NCBI RefSeq assembly: GCF_029873635.1
Contig: NC_080423.1
Location: forward strand, 90,503,191-90,567,190
Length of the DNA: 64,000 nucleotides
Direction: 5' to 3'
Source of the DNA: Malania oleifera
Lineage: Eukaryota; Streptophyta; Magnoliopsida; Santalales; Ximeniaceae
A model generated the notes under the pieces. That model was not told the origin of the DNA. It saw only the letters and a program-made list of their open reading frames with translations, and ran no database searches. This document shows, piece after piece, positions 9,828 to 21,202 of the stretch (positions within the stretch are counted from its first letter, which is position 1; each line of letters starts with the position of its first letter). The position numbers were made by a program, and so were the translations under genes.

Positions 9828-11759
9828 TGTAACAACTCGAAGAATAATGATATTTAAATAGTAAAGAGGAAGGAAAATGGAAAAAGTAACAGAAGGAGGC
9901 AGTTGACTTAGTCGACAAGGGTTCTACAAGACCTCGTCGATGAGGTCCCGTCTTGTTAACGAGAAGATACCGAGAGAAGATTTTTGGGAAGTCTGAAATT
10001 CGTCAACGAGGGTGCAGATTTGTCGACAAACTTTCTATAGGACTCGTCGACGAGGTGACGTGGCTCGTCGACGAATCCCGCAATATAAATAGTGCAAAAC
10101 TTCGGATTAATTCATAAATCCAGTGTTGCTCTCTCTCCTCTCCCTCTCACACGACCCCTCTTCTATCCCTCTTCGATTTCGGTCCTGTCAGTCGCTGGAT
10201 CGACCATCTAAGGCCACCATAATGCTCCTGGAAGAGTTCTCTTCAAGTCTGTTGGGGCAGATCGTCAGTGGGATCAAGTCGAATTTCTTCCCAAAATCAT
10301 TGTAAGGCCTTTTAGTCAATTTTTGGCCTTCTGGCAATTGTAGGAAATGATGTAGGCAAAAAAATATTGATATTTTGTTCTATCAAATGTTGCTTTCAGG
10401 GTGTTGAGTGGAGAGCCCTATGGGTGTAAGACTCGCTACAATAAGGGGTTTTAGTAAAAAACAGGTAAGAGAAATATGTTATGCTAGGTAGTTCTAAAAT
10501 GATTTCCAGTATGAAATGTATATTTTTACCAGTTTATTATTCACAACAGGATATTATACAGATTATTAATTATGAATATTATGTATTAAATCACTGCGTG
10601 GCTTGAGAATATAAATATAGTACAGAAGCATGTTTTACAGTATTTTCAGGGTATGTTTTACAGAATATACAGCTAGTGGATATGTTTTATAGTAATTACA
10701 GAATACCATGATTATATAGTTTTTAGTACCATGATTATAAAGTTTCCAGTACCATGACTTACAGATTACAGTTCAGTTCAGAAATACAGTTGACACAGTT
10801 ACAGTTTATTTCATTATCATGGTTAATGTAGTTATTTCATAATCATGATAAATCAGATAATTGTATATAGAGATGTATTATATAGTATTAGACCCTGTTG
10901 GACCATACAGCTTATAGAGCATGGTACCATAGCTACAGATATTTCAGGTCAGAGTGTAACCACCTATTTAGATAATACGTGGTAGTAGGTGGATCGTGCC
11001 CAGACGTGGACAGGCTCCCCATTAGATATGGGTTGTGGAGTGGCCGATCTGACTGAGGGAGTATAGTGGTTTACCCTGGTCGGCCAGCCAGGGTAGATCC
11101 CGCCTACAGGTCGCACAACCCTGTCATGAGGGGTTAAATCACGGCACACAGTTATCCACAGGGAAGTTTTCAATTATTATTATGTATATACAGATTTACC
11201 GAGACAGAAAATATACTTATCTATATTAAAAGTATTTTGAGTAGAAACCTAAAATATAGATTTGTTAAGCAACATGGAAATGGTGGTGGTTTCTATTACT
11301 TGAACTGTATTTACAAATTTCAGTTATACATGATTATAGCAACAAATTTTCATAATTTTGTAACTCATTTGCCACACACTAGTAATAACATATTTTGTCT
11401 TACTAAGCGTTGGCTCATCCCATTACTTTAACATTTTTTAAGTGACTCAGGTAGGCTCACAGACCAGGCTCGCAGATAAAGGGGCTTCAGTACTGCTCTG
11501 TTAGTAGACAGTGAGTATGTTTTTGGAGTATTTTTGTATAGCCCTAGCCAGTTGGGAATATTTTGAGGAACAGTCGTACATGTATATTTTGGGAAATATT
11601 TTAGCACTCTGGTATTGTATATAATTATATGTGGTTATGTTTATTTGATTTCCACTTCTTGCTGCTTAGGTTGATGGTTGGGTTTAATTCAGTTTGGTAT
11701 CAGAGTATTATAGTTGTTATAGTATAAAAAAAACTCCAAATAAATGTCAGGTCGTTACA
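9828..11759 (+). mobile_element. Solo LTR of the long-LTR gypsy family (TSD AAAAC)
   Basis: It starts TGTAACAACTCGAAG and ends GGTCGTTACA; the perfect 5-bp duplication AAAAC flanks it at 9823-9827 and 11760-11764. Inside, in order: a cluster of (T/C)CGTCGACGA-like motifs at 9905-10075, a TATAAAT box at 10084-10090, a CT-rich tract near 10127-10150, a conserved box near 11096-11145 (CACAACCCTGTCATGAGGGG) and a degraded form of the TTACTGAGAGG box near 11400. No primer site or coding sequence is present. At 1932 bp it is somewhat shorter than its relative at 560-2919. Confidence 0.93.
10123..10305 (+). other. Short open frame in solo LTR, not considered coding
   Basis: A 60-codon frame spans the CT-rich tract downstream of the TATA box. 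The homologous region in the LTR at 15261 has a different frame and no conserved peptide, so this is transcribed-leader sequence rather than a gene. Confidence 0.6.
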
Positions 11760-11932
11760 AAAACTCTCTAGTAAAAGCTATTGGATAATCAAATTAGACA
11801 CATTTATGAATCCAGGTATTTATTATGCATTCAGTATGAATCTAGATATTTATTCCGCGTTTAGTTTTCTTAATTGAATAACATGATGATCATTGGGTTG
11901 TTAGATTTATAGACTAAAGATATATTCCAACA

Positions 11933-14000
11933 GGGGGATCTACATGAAACTCCCATTTCTTTAACACGCCTGGATAGAATTTGGTGTCAACACTTATGAT
12001 TCATATTGGTTGTTATATCCTGGGGGAGATAAGTCAATAAGAGTTTTACTACACTTATTCGTGGGCTAAGCCAAAAGTTGTTGAAGGTTTGAATCTCCTT
12101 AAAGAAAGTGAGATATACGTATCTCATCCTAATTGTGAATCATTTTTGTATTTTGTTTTGTGTTTAATTTATTATTATGTTTGTACTAAGGGTCCCAAAA
12201 ATTTTAAGGAAACCAAAATATAAAGCCTATAGTTGACAAACCCAATAAAAATATTGGAGATCTCAACAAACCCTTTTAGTTAAAAGGAGCCCAATTCAAG
12301 AGATGGAAAAGTAATGTGCTTTTCTACCCTTAGTCTCCTAGAGGTTGCTATATACTCATCGGAAAATATTCAAAAAAAAATCAATATCGACGACGTAAAT
12401 GAAGAGGAGTTGGTTGATCACTATGAAAAGATGAAACAAATATGAAAAAAATGAGTACAAATGTTGATATTATATTTTAAATTATTTTACTAACTATTTT
12501 TATGATTATTATGATACTACTTACTCTTTTACAAGGATAATATGAAAGACTTATTACAGTATGATGTTAAGGAGGTAGGCGTAAAGAAAAATGCAACTAG
12601 TTCATTTTTTGGTATCAAATGGTGGACAAAAACTTAGTTGTGGAGCAAGCACGAGATATCTAAATAATAATAGAGAAACTTACATTTGAACGTATTGACA
12701 CCCTATTTTGTCCAAGGTCTCCTAAAGCAAAACTTAAATTACTTAATTTCCTTTTTCAAAATACAAAAAGGGATTATTGTGCAATGAAGGAAGATGGGAG
12801 TTTTTTTTTTTTTTTTAATTCTTTTTAAAATAATAATAGTAAAAAAAAAAAAAAAAACAAGTGAAAGGTACTAAATGGTAAACAAGGATGTTCTTCTTAG
12901 TGGTCATGTGTCTACTTCTTAACCATTGAGATTAAGAAAACCAAGGGAAAAGATCATAATCCAAGTTCCTTTGTGTGACCTAATTAAAAGTTGCCATGTG
13001 TTCCCTTAAATTTTTTTTTATTATTTCCTTTGCTTTGTTTTCTTTTCATTAAAAATCAAAATAAATATGAAAAAAATCCAAAATATAAAAAATTTCAGAA
13101 AATTACAAAAAATATAGAAATCCATAAAATAAAAATAAATATAATTTGCATTTTTCGTAACTACAAAAAAACCAAAAAAAAAAAGAAAAATCTTTTTAAA
13201 ATATTTTTTAATAAAAATAGGAAATTGCCAAAAAGGGGGGAAAATTATAGTAAAACTCTAAAAAAAATGGGTGGTCAAAAATTTAAAAATAAAGTAAAAA
13301 TTACCAAAAAAAAAAAATTCAAAAGAAAAAAGAGAAAATCCTTGAAAAATCCATGACAATCTTGAAAAAGCCCAGAAAAATATTAAAAAAAAAAACCATG
13401 AAAAATTTTTGTAAGGTCTTTGACCCTCTAGGACCTCCTTTTTATGCTTTTTGAGCATTGAAACCTCTAATTTCATTTTAGTTAGTTAGTTACATATGAT
13501 TTATTTTCATTGCATGTTTTTAGTGTTTGTCTTACATGTTGTATGTTTCTCTGTCATGCATGTGCGCGTTCGTGTGTGTGTGCGTGTGCGTGTGTGCCCA
13601 CCCTTAAAATTCAAAATGAGGTTATGTAATCCTTAACCATTTCTTGAGGGATGAAAAGTCTAAAAAAATCATTTTGAGCTCACTTGAAGTGATTTTATTA
13701 CACTGTCTGATTTTAGTGCACACAACATGTTCACTTGTATGTATTTCTTGTCTTAACATGTATTTATGTACTTTCTTCATTAAATTAAATGAACATTCAT
13801 AATGAACCTTTTTTTAGAACTCAAGGGTTATGTCTTCACATACCTTTGAGAATTTGGAAATAAGAGAGGTTTTTGTCCTATGCAAGACCTCCCAATATTT
13901 AAAGGCAAAGTAAAGGATATAAAAAGAATGAAAAATTAGAAAATCATTCAATAAAGAATAAGTCCTCTTGGGGATTCTTGGGGGTTATGTCTGTGCATAC
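11933..14000. other. Non-coding, A/T-rich; probable decayed Tat-type LTR from about 12697
   Basis: No supported gene. Near 12697 the sequence TTGACACCCTATTTTGTCC resembles the start of Tat/Ogre-type LTRs (compare TGTAGACACCCCAATTTT at 14001), so 12697-14000 may be the left part of an older LTR of that kind into which the 14001 element inserted. Low-complexity tracts occur at 12799-12860 (T run, then A run) and 13020-13400 (A-rich with AAAAATCC-like repeats). The tract 11933-12690 is unassigned. Confidence 0.5.
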
Positions 14001-15227
14001 TGTAGACACCCCAATTTTAACTAGGTCATTCTAAGAGAACCCGGCACTCCAGGAAGTCGAATGAGCCCTTTAAATCGAGTCCTGGTCTTTTAATTGAGTC
14101 CCAAGTCTTCAAAAATGAGTATGGCATTTTTAATTTAAATCTCAGTGTTTTAAATGAGTCCTAGTATTTTTAAATCAAATCCTAGTGTTTCGAGTTTTGT
14201 CATGTTAAAATAGAGTCGCCATATTTTTTAGATCAAGTCTTTTATTTTATAAAAAATTTATTGAGTCTCAGATTTATTTTTATGTAGGTTGAGTGTTTTT
14301 AGGCCTTATTTTGGTGATTTAAAAAAATATAATAATAATAATAATATAAAAAAAAGAGAAAAGGAGTTTTTTTTTTAGGAGTCGTGCAAGGCACATGCAA
14401 AGAGAGGCTATGGGATGACTTTAGGGTTTATTGTTTTTTCTATAAAGGCATGGCAAACATACGACAAAGGGGGGGGGGGGGAAGACATGCAAAAAGAAAA
14501 ACCATCTTCTTTATCTTCCTTGGTAGCCCACACAGCCGAGGGCAACCCTATCCTCCCTCTCTTTCAGTCTCCCTCTCTTCTCCTTCCCTAAACTCTTCTC
14601 AGCCCCTCAGCCTTCTCCCTCAATCTCACTCACCCTCCGCTCATACCCTATACATAGCCACACAGAGCCTCCATCCCAGCAACCTCCAAGCAGTGCCTGA
14701 AACCCCAAACCATTTGCCATCCATCGCCTATACCACTCCCCTCTCCCAACTCCCTCACGACTGCTCTCGACCAACCTCCACGCACAACTGTGAAGACCCC
14801 TGTTCTAGCAACGCAACTCTTGAGCACCACAACAACCACAGCAGACTCGAGACCCTCCTCGGCAACTCCCTTGCGGCCACCATCCAAAGGCCTTCTCTGC
14901 AACCTAGTCATAGCCTCCAACAGAGGTATTATTATTACTATAGACTTGTTCTTCTATCTTGCTCCATACCAAGCCAACATCCTTCGACCACCCTCCTGCA
15001 GTCGCCTTCCACCCTCATGACCAGCAGCCGCACCACCTTCACAGCAGCAAACAAGGGTGCACGTTGTAGAATCTCCAGCCATGACGCTGCAACAATCATC
15101 TCCTTAGATACACAGCCCCATCCTGCAGCCCCGGTGACCTCTCATCACTCAGGTAGCCGCCTCTGCACCACCCCAGCCTGCTACACGCACCCATGCACAT
15201 ACCTGCACACACACTAACACCCATAGC

Positions 15228-15260
<33 letters not shown>
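15228..15260. repeat. (CA)n microsatellite, target of an LTR insertion
   Basis: About 16 CA units directly precede the solo LTR at 15261; the run resumes at 19249-19261 immediately after it. The two halves are one original microsatellite split by the insertion, with a compatible CACAC duplication at 15256-15260 and 19249-19253. Confidence 0.85.
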
Positions 15261-15262
<2 letters not shown>

Positions 15263-18200
15263 TAATGACCCGAAGAATAATGATATTTAAATAATAAGAG
15301 AAACAGAAATGGGAACAGCAACAGAAGGAGGCAGCAACCTTTGTCGACGAACGCGAATAACGACATTATATATTAAGCTCGTCAACGAATGTGTGCTTCG
15401 TCAACGAGAAGATACCGAGAGGAGGTTTTGGGCAACTCTGAATTTCATCAACGAAGGAGAGAGTTTGTCAACAAATTGCCTCTTGACATCGTCGACGAGG
15501 TGACGTGGCTTGTCGACAAAGGCCCTAGTATAAATAGCCCAAACCTCAGATTTTACGCAGAAAAATTGGCAGAAATCTTTCTCTCTCTCTCTCTCTCCTC
15601 CCTACGATTTCTCTCTCCTCTCTCTTCGATTTCAGCTCCGTCATTCACCGGATCAACGATCTGAGGCCACCACGATGCTCCTAGGGAAGTTCTCTCTAAA
15701 TCTACCGGAGTGAATAGTTGGTGGGGTAGAGTTGAAATTCATCCTTGGTTTCAGGTAAGGTTTTTTTAAGCAAATTTTGGTCTTACCATAGTTATAGGAA
15801 ATGTTATTCACGTAAAAATGTCAAACTTTAGTTCTGGGAATTATTGGATTCAGGGTGTCGAATGGGGAACCCTACGGGTGCAGGACGAGTGTGTTTTTAG
15901 GGGGTTTCTTTTCAGTATCAGGTAAGGAAATAAACTAAAGAAGTTATTTTCTATGCAAACTATAGTATTATTATTTATCAGCAAATTTATTTTCAGGAAA
16001 CATGTATAATATATATGAAGAGATTGGTAATAATACATGTTTGGGAAAATACTACTATTATGTTAAAACGTATATATATATATTAGTATGAAATGCCAGG
16101 AAATATGATTTTTAGAATGGAATGTACGGTTTATTCAGCATTGTGTGACATGAATATTATTTTACCTGAAAAGTATTATGTTATGGAAATTTTACGAATA
16201 AAGCATATTTTTACAGATTATGAGATAATGCAGTACATTATGGTTTCAAATACATGATAAATGAATTATTTATTCAGAACAATATTTATGAAATGTTCGG
16301 CGCAAGGTCGTGATTGATAGCCAACGCAAGGCCGTGTATGATATATGATTTCAGCGTAAGGTCGTATGTATGATTTTGCCGCAAGGCCACATATATGAAA
16401 GTAAACGGCTTAAGGCCGTATGTTTTTATGTTATTATAGAACATGCTATCAATCTATTTATGTTAAACTGTATATTATCATGTATTATGTATTATCAGAA
16501 CCTAGATGATAGTTCAGTTCAGTTACAAGGGCACGATGCCGTTGCTATACAGATCAAATATTTATGCTCGGACTTGTGCTAACCACCCCACAAGGGGGTG
16601 GGAGATGGATAGTCGATGTGGCTTTCAGTGTAGAATTGTAGACGTCCACCTAGCAGTCCGAACCAGGGTGTGGCGGGCCCATTGTACTTACAAACATTTT
16701 TGATTCTGCAGTGGTTAGCCAGCCATTGTCGGGTCCTGCCTTTAGGCTGCACAACCCGTCATGGGGGTTAATACATGACATCAGCTAGCTATATGTTAAC
16801 TCTACGAGTCCAATCTTGTTTTGATAATGACAAATCACTTGATATCTGATCTGTGCATTGAGTTTGTGAATAGGATTTACACTAAGCATGCACGGAAAGT
16901 CAACAAATCTTGGCAAGATCCATGGAACTCAAAGAGTACGGGAATCAAGATGCAAGCGGCAAAGTTCAAGAATATCTTGGGAAAGGGTATTTAGAACTCA
17001 TGTACTTACATTTTCATATGATTTAATTTGAGGCTCATTATAACTTATATTGGTTTTAGGATTCATGCATTTCATGTACATCATTAGGAAACTCTCATGG
17101 ACCTTGAAATGTTTTCAAAATCATGAAAAATATGTTTTATGAAAGACCCACGAAAAGGAGTCGAGCAGATTTTTAGTTAGATATGAAAATTTGAGAAAAT
17201 GGGGACTTCGGTCGCCTGAACTCAAACCTTAGTAGCTTGAAGAATTTCTTCTGTTGCCTAAAGATTAAGTTCAGTCGCTTGAAGAATTAAATGGAGAAGA
17301 TAGAACCTGGCCGAGGCTCTTCGGTCGCCTGACCTTGGAACCTCAGGTGCCTGAAGTTGACACTTCAGGAGCCTGAAGTCAAGTTCGGTTGCCTACACTC
17401 GCGGGAAAGCCTAAAAATCAATTCTTTATTAAAAAGACACGCGAAGTATCTTATTGATCCAATGGCTGAGATTAATTCTAAGGGTAATATACTATATATT
17501 ATGAATATCGAAACCCTAGAATAATAGACATGACACACAACAAGAAAAATATACATCTCATTGCAAGACTTGAACCCTAGAGCTGATTTTCTGCACTTCA
17601 ATCTTCTTCCATCTTCTTTGGGCAAATCTCTACTGAAATCAAAAGGGCATTCATTCATCCAACTAAACTTTAATCCAGTATTAAGGTTTGATCTTTCAAG
17701 TTATTACTTTTCAAGAACCTCTCATCTCTTTACGTGTTTATCGTTAGAAAGAGGTTTTGATCTTGAGTGTGTATTCACATATAAAAACTGATTTTTGAAA
17801 AAATCATGTCTTGAGAAAAACTTGTTAGCTTGGTTGATTGATTTGTGATTCAAGAAGTATATAAACACACATATATATATTGTTCATAGGGCTTCTTATT
17901 GAAAAACCTACGTTGATTAAAATATTGGAACTTAAAGGAAAACTTTGTGTTTTTTTGTTAAGTTGTATTCAAGGCAAAGTTTTGTTAAATAGCTTACTTC
18001 AAATATACTTGTGCATCTTTACAAAGTGAATCAAGAACCCTAGTTAACTCCAAAGCATTCCAAATATATTTTCACTTGGGAGTTTTGATTAAAAAAAAAA
18101 GGATTTGTGTGTCGAGGCATATCATACATAAAACGAGTTTATCGTTTTCATACATTCACAAGCTTCAAGTTATATCATATGTTAATGTGCTAGGAAATTG

Positions 18201-19248
18201 AATTGTACTCACAGGCTTTTGTTAGAAGCATTGCTTTGAGTGTTATTTTCAGATTTCATTGTAAACATGGTTCGGGTTGTGAACCGGGTGTGAGAAGGAA
18301 GTTGTACCTCTTGTGAGTAGTGGATAAGGAGGGAACTGTACCTCTTGTAAGTAGTGGTTTGTAAGGGAAGCTCCGTCCCACTTTAAGGAGCAGAGTTTTT
18401 AGTGAATCCTTGAGTGGTGGCTCAAGGCGAGGACGTAGGCCAAGTCGGCCGAACCTCGTAAAATCGCGTTTGTCTTCTCTCTTCTTTTTACTCTTTATTT
18501 TCTGCGTTATATTTAAATTGAGTATATTGCATGCATAGATAGGATTACCACACACATACATAATTGAGCAACAAGAAATAGTTGGCAAATTGATAAGAAG
18601 TGTGTAAAAGAAAATTAAGTGGCTTAATTTTTTTATATCCAATTCACCCCCCTCTTGGGATTACACCTTAATCAACACTATACAGCCTGGGTAAATTTTC
18701 AGTATTATCAGTTATATCAGACATTTTATGAATTGTATGATTTATTAGAAAATACGAAAGTATATGATTATTCAGTATACTATGATGAATGTTTTTAGGT
18801 ATATGAAATGTGTTATATATGTATAATTACATCAAATATACATGTTGCCACACAGATGTATTTAGTTTATTTCCCTTACTGAGAAGTGTCTCACTCCCAA
18901 ACTTAAATAATGTTCAAAAAACTTAGAAAGACCGGCGGATCGAGACCGCCATTGAGATAGTGTGGTACTACCCTGCTAAGAGGGTAAGTCTAAACTAGGA
19001 TCAGGAGATTTTGTTGTAAGATCCTAGAGATATTTTTTTGTATTTTTGGGAGATTGTATATAAACACAATATTTTGGGATTTAGTTGACTCTGTTATTAT
19101 GTATTTTATGGTTTGCGAATGTGATTTATATTTACCGCTGCTTAGGTTTCTGCTGTGAATGTCAGGTGTGTCCCCGTTACCCACGAGTTCAGGTTGACTT
19201 TATTATTGATTATGTTTTGTTATATGATAAGATAAGCAAGTTGTTACA
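15261..19248 (+). mobile_element. Solo LTR of the long-LTR gypsy family, itself interrupted
   Basis: The start reads TATAATGACCCGAAG (the expected TG has become TA) and the end AAGTTGTTACA. Without the nested SIRE LTR (16794-18677 plus 5 bp) it is about 2099 bp. CGTCGACGA-like motifs occur at 15335-15520, a TATAAAT box at 15529-15535 and a CT tract at 15580-15600; a GCAAGGCCGTA tandem array lies at 16290-16420; the box CACAACCCGTCATGGGGGTT is near 16750; TTACTGAGAAGTGTCTCAC is near 18876. It inserted into a (CA)n tract, so the CACAC target repeat is compatible but not diagnostic. Confidence 0.88.
16794..18677 (+). mobile_element. SIRE-type Copia solo LTR (TSD CTATA)
   Basis: A 1884-bp block starting TGTTAACTCTACGAG and ending TTAATCAACA is flanked by a perfect CTATA repeat (16789-16793 and 18678-18682) and interrupts the gypsy solo LTR. 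Its start (TTTTGATAATGACAAAT near 16813) and end (AATTCACCCCCCTCTTGGG) match, in reverse complement, the two ends of the LTR at 28084-30140, which belongs to a SIRE-type Copia element. Between 17205 and 17400 it carries six or so copies of a TTCGGTCGCCTGA-like motif. No primer site or gene is inside, so it is a solo LTR. Confidence 0.9.
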
Positions 19249-20411
19249 CACACACACACATTGAAACACACAGTAACATGCACACACAGTATATGGATAG
19301 ATATTTATATATATATATATATATATTTGGTTTTACCTGGCCTTTAAAGTTTAATTTTTTTTTATTGTATGTACTGTGCTTAATAGAAATTGTTGTCTTA
19401 TTTCGTATCTAATGCCAATTTTTTTTTTCTTTTTGCAAGATTTTTCTTCTTTTGGTAATAATATTTATTCAGGCTTATATATATTACGTCAATTTATTTT
19501 TTTGCATGATTTTTTTCCTCTTTCTAATATTTACTTAGGTTTTAATGTTTATGGTATTTACTATGCCTGTTAAATAAACTAGAGTACAATAGTTAACAAT
19601 AGATGTTGAGCAAGTATTCTTCATGCTTGAGGTTGTATTTATTTAGGTACTACTTAATATGGTATCTTTAGGAAATTTAGTATTACCTATTAGGGTATTT
19701 TTAGTATTTTAATATATAGGGTATTACTTTTTATAGTATCTTTACTATTGTAATGTATATGGTATTTTATTACCTATTTTGACATTTGTAATATTTTAGT
19801 AGATACGTATTATTATTAATGTTATATGCATTGTGACAGTTTAATATCTAAACTTATTATCCTATTAATATATATTAAAACCTCCCATACTAGTATTTTC
19901 CTATAAAAATTTTCTATACAATTTCAAAATTTGGGAGTGTATTTTCCTAAATATTTTCTTGATTTTTTTCCCTATGATTGCAATTAAAAAGGGTTCAAGC
20001 TTTTTAAAATTTCACGTACCTCAGTTCTGAGGGAATATATGTATATATTACATATATTTTTGTATAATTTGTTTATTTATTTTATTTCCTCGTATATTTT
20101 GTAAATTCACAAAAGTAGTAATTTTAAAGACGTTTGTAAATTTACTTTGGGATAATTTTATAATTAATTAGGTACCGTTCGTAAGAAACGGGCGCGTAGG
20201 GGGTGCTCATACCTTTCTCTCGCGTAACCGAACTCCTGATTCTAGCTTTGGTAACGCAGACCAATTCTACCCTTAATTGGGTAGTAATTAAGTGTTTTAA
20301 CCACACTAAAAGGTTAGTGGCAACTCAATTCATATTTTTCCTGAAAATTTAAACCACAATTTTTTATTTCACCACCCCAGGGCACACGCGCACCGAGACG
20401 TCACGATAGCT

Positions 20412-20429
20412 TGGTGACTCTGCTGGGGA
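20412..20429 (+). other. Primer-binding site of the Tat/Ogre-type element
   Basis: TGGTGACTCTGCTGGGGA lies eight bases after the probable CA end of the LTR. This wording differs from the initiator-Met site of the other elements here and resembles the site (tRNA-Arg type) known from Tat/Ogre elements. It fixes the element's orientation as plus. Confidence 0.75.
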
Positions 20430-20430
20430 C

Positions 20431-21202
20431 ATAGAGAGTCTAGCTAGTAATTAATTAGAAATTATCCCGAACTCAAATTTAATAAATTCTTTAGTTGCTC
20501 TTCATTTTGTGAATATTAATTGTAAAAATTTTCTTTCCAATTTTTTTAAAGATAAGAATACTAATTGTAAATATTTTCTTTCCAAATTTTTTAGATAAGA
20601 ATATTAATTGTAATTATTTTATTTCCAACATTTTAGATTAAATGCGTTAATTGTAAATATCTTGTTTCCATATTTTGAATAAGCATGTGATTGATTGTAA
20701 ACACTTTATTTCCATGGATGTTTAAATAAGCGTGTGATTAATCATGATTAAGCGTGTGGCATACATGTGGGGATGGAGGGATTAGACTAAACTTATAAAT
20801 CCACACACTTTCACTAGCCTTCTACTCGAGCTTCACCCTCTAGGAGTAGAAAGGAGCACAGTACCGTTAGCCCTCATGGGACAAGGTCCTTGGGGGCGCG
20901 TGAACCACTCCACTCAGTTTGAACTTTGTCTAAATCCTTTTAGTGGAGATAGGGTTCAGGTTGGGAGCCTATTGTCAATAGGGTTAGAGCCTAACCACAC
21001 GTGATCACCCCTAAAATTCCGTCCATAAGGATAGAGCCTTGAAGAACCCTGGGTCAGGTCTGGAGCCACATCCTTCTCCATGTGACTTAATCCGTGTCTT
21101 TTGTATATATATGTTTTCGTGTTGTACGTGTCACACATCTTGCATCCATTTGAGATATGCATACTACTTAACCATTATTTTGGAAAAGCCCAATAATTAG
21201 AC
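20431..21202 (+). other. Tat/Ogre-type leader, left part
   Basis: Non-coding leader downstream of the primer site; besides the tandem repeat above it has a CT/GGG-rich block near 20810-21080 but no frame that continues or resembles gag. Its right end is the TAGAC target site of the next solo LTR. Confidence 0.6.
20505..20735 (+). repeat. Imperfect ~55-60-bp tandem repeat in the leader
   Basis: About five degenerate units each contain TTAATTGTAAATATTTT-like sequence followed by CTTTCCAA and an AT spacer with AAGAATA. Spacing is roughly 55-60 bp. It lies just downstream of the primer-binding site, in the untranslated leader. Confidence 0.75.

Larger units (their letters stand above)
6913..11932 (+). 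mobile_element. Ty1/Copia retrotransposon, 5'-truncated, with interrupted 3' LTR
   Basis: A plus-strand Copia relic starts abruptly in the C-terminal part of integrase and runs through the integrase-RT linker, RT, RNase H, a 3' untranslated stretch and a 3' LTR. 5' LTR, gag, protease and most of integrase are missing. The coding part has stops (for example TGA at about 8782 where Trp is expected in RNase H, and TGA where Gly is expected in the VAK-FTQKEG stretch), a frameshift after position 8160, and a Copia catalytic box altered to YVND. It is dead. The 3' LTR (9540-11932) is itself split by a solo LTR. Confidence 0.9.
9540..11932 (+). mobile_element. Copia 3' LTR, split by a solo LTR
   Basis: It starts TGTTAGGAAATTTTAAATTTCC after a purine tract and ends ATTCCAACA at 11932. 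Removing the solo LTR and one copy of its target repeat leaves about 456 bp, a normal Copia LTR size. A TATATAAAG-like box lies near 9697. A 5' LTR for comparison is not present in the window, so the outer border at 11932 rests on the TG..CA rule only. Confidence 0.7.
14001..20403 (+). mobile_element. Tat/Ogre-type LTR, interrupted
   Basis: The LTR starts TGTAGACACCCCAATTTT at 14001 and ends near CGTCA at 20403, just before a primer-binding site. After removing the nested insertion (15261-19248 plus its target repeat) about 2.4 kb remains. TATA-like CTATAAAGG lies near 14440, followed by a G run and a C-rich 650-bp stretch (14500-15217) with CT-rich and CACCA-rich composition that is common in leaders of these elements. 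The terminal (CA)n of this stretch is where the next element inserted. Internal sequence continues to the right (20431-21202, then 23032 onward). Confidence 0.75.

Noticed and set aside
12991-13356. 121-codon Lys/Ile-rich open frame
   Set aside because: Lies in an A-rich low-complexity tract; translation is almost only K, N, I and F.
14384-15217. 277-codon open frame on the plus strand
   Set aside because: Pro/Ser/His-rich because of the C-rich composition of the Tat-type LTR leader; no domain, no conservation with other elements, and an opposite-strand frame is open as well. Treated as compositional.
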